Shown here: positions 63,480 through 64,000 of the stretch, one piece after another
How positions within the stretch are numbered: position 1 is the stretch's first letter
Layout: the number at the start of each line of letters is the position of its first letter
Assembly (NCBI GenBank): GCA_029204225.1
Contig: MU832547.1
Location: 1 to 64,000, forward strand
Source of the DNA: Diphasiastrum complanatum
Lineage: Eukaryota; Streptophyta; Lycopodiopsida; Lycopodiales; Lycopodiaceae
Direction of reading: 5' to 3'
Length of the DNA: 64,000 bases
Translations under genes and position numbers: made by a program
Notes under the pieces: model-generated
Told to the model about the DNA's origin: nothing
Databases searched by the model: none
What the model saw: the letters and a program-made list of their open reading frames with translations, nothing else

Positions 63480-64000
63480 CGCTAGGGTTTTTTAGAATCA
63501 ATCGGCTTGTACCTTGCTTATTAGTGATTTGCAATAACAAAGACAACCAATTACAAATCCAGTTCTTGCTTAGCAATCAGACGGTTATAGTTACTAGAGT
63601 ATTTCAAGGAAAGATACAAGTTCAATGACTTCCCTATATGCAGCTAGATTGGCCTTCCAAATGCCAAGCATTTAATCCGTCTGACAAATACTAAACCTGC
63701 AGCAAACGGTTGATTCCCAAATCTAGGATTTATTTTAAAATTGTTGTTATCAGTCAAACCAATCGTCAAAACCAACTCAAAATCGGTCCAAGAAGTTATT
63801 TACGGTTTAGAGCAATGATGAGAGATCAGTACAATGACCTTTTAATAATGCAATTAACAAGTCTTTTCGAATCCCAAATAAATGCCCAAGATACTTAAGG
63901 GTTTTTGTTTAGAAGTTTTTGGATTCCTATCTTCAACTGGGTGATGGCATGACATTCAACAGGTTGCAGGTAGTGAATTAGATAAAACTGCGAGTCAGAT
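63480..64000. other. AT-rich end of window
   Basis: Nothing recognisable is seen; short frames only. Confidence 0.35.

Overview
The window looks like nuclear DNA of a land plant, made almost wholly of transposable elements. The evidence is: Ty1/copia and Ty3/gypsy LTR retrotransposons with plant-type primer binding sites (initiator-Met tRNA type, TGGTATCAGAGCC; tRNA-Asp type, TTGGCGCCGTTGCCGGGGA-like), a chromodomain chromovirus, a SINE, MITEs, long (CT)n tracts and AT-rich spacers. Nothing bacterial or organellar was seen. The species cannot be named from this sequence; a large repeat-rich genome is likely.

Layout. 1-7.8 kb: AT-rich spacer, an unrecognised intron-bearing gene relic (2269-2853), a repeat family in two copies (3.3 and 6.4 kb), a hAT-type MITE with an 8-bp target duplication (5563-5735), a (CT)n-bearing inverted-repeat element and a SINE. 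7.8-9.2 kb: plus-strand copia relic. 9.7-16.2 kb: minus-strand copia RT/RNase H (J) split by a nested, structurally complete LTR element (A, 11058-16029) with a 5-bp target duplication. 16.2-20.1 kb: copia gag start, LTR/PBS pieces and about 1.7 kb of degenerate short repeats. 20.1-25.5 kb: LTR start, copia integrase relic (K), a shared repeat and minus-strand copia RT (E). 25.5-28.9 kb: plus-strand copia (B) with LTR, PBS, MITE-interrupted gag, protease and integrase start, cut by a gypsy-type LTR. 30.1-30.9 kb: gypsy RT. 30.9-34.7 kb: copia LTR and a much-deleted copia (F). 34.7-38.8 kb: minus-strand Tat/Athila-like gypsy (C) with three zinc knuckles and two successive protease-like domains, but no RT. 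40.3-42.0 kb: copia LTR plus well-preserved RT/RNase H (G). 42.0-46.5 kb: gypsy-type LTRs and primer sites. 46.6-49.2 kb: long (CT)n tract, 69-bp minisatellite and exon-like segments. 49.8-51.4 kb: copia relic (H). 54.9-61.1 kb: chromovirus (D) with both LTRs, PBS, PPT, protease, RT, RNase H, integrase and chromodomain but no gag. 61.6-63.5 kb: a gag-RT deletion fusion, an unassigned two-part ORF region and a gypsy RT fragment.

How it fits together. No complete host gene and no fully functional autonomous element is evident. The elements nest in one another, so relative ages can be read: A is inside J, B is inside E, and a gypsy LTR is inside B. Most pol genes carry stops or lost catalytic residues compatible with C-to-T decay. 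The observations most worth attention are the duplicated retropepsin-like domain of C, the RT-less but structurally complete element A, recurrent palindromic CACACGTGTG motifs in several copia LTRs, and degenerate tandem repeats next to gypsy primer sites. All function calls rest on motifs read by eye; no database search was possible.
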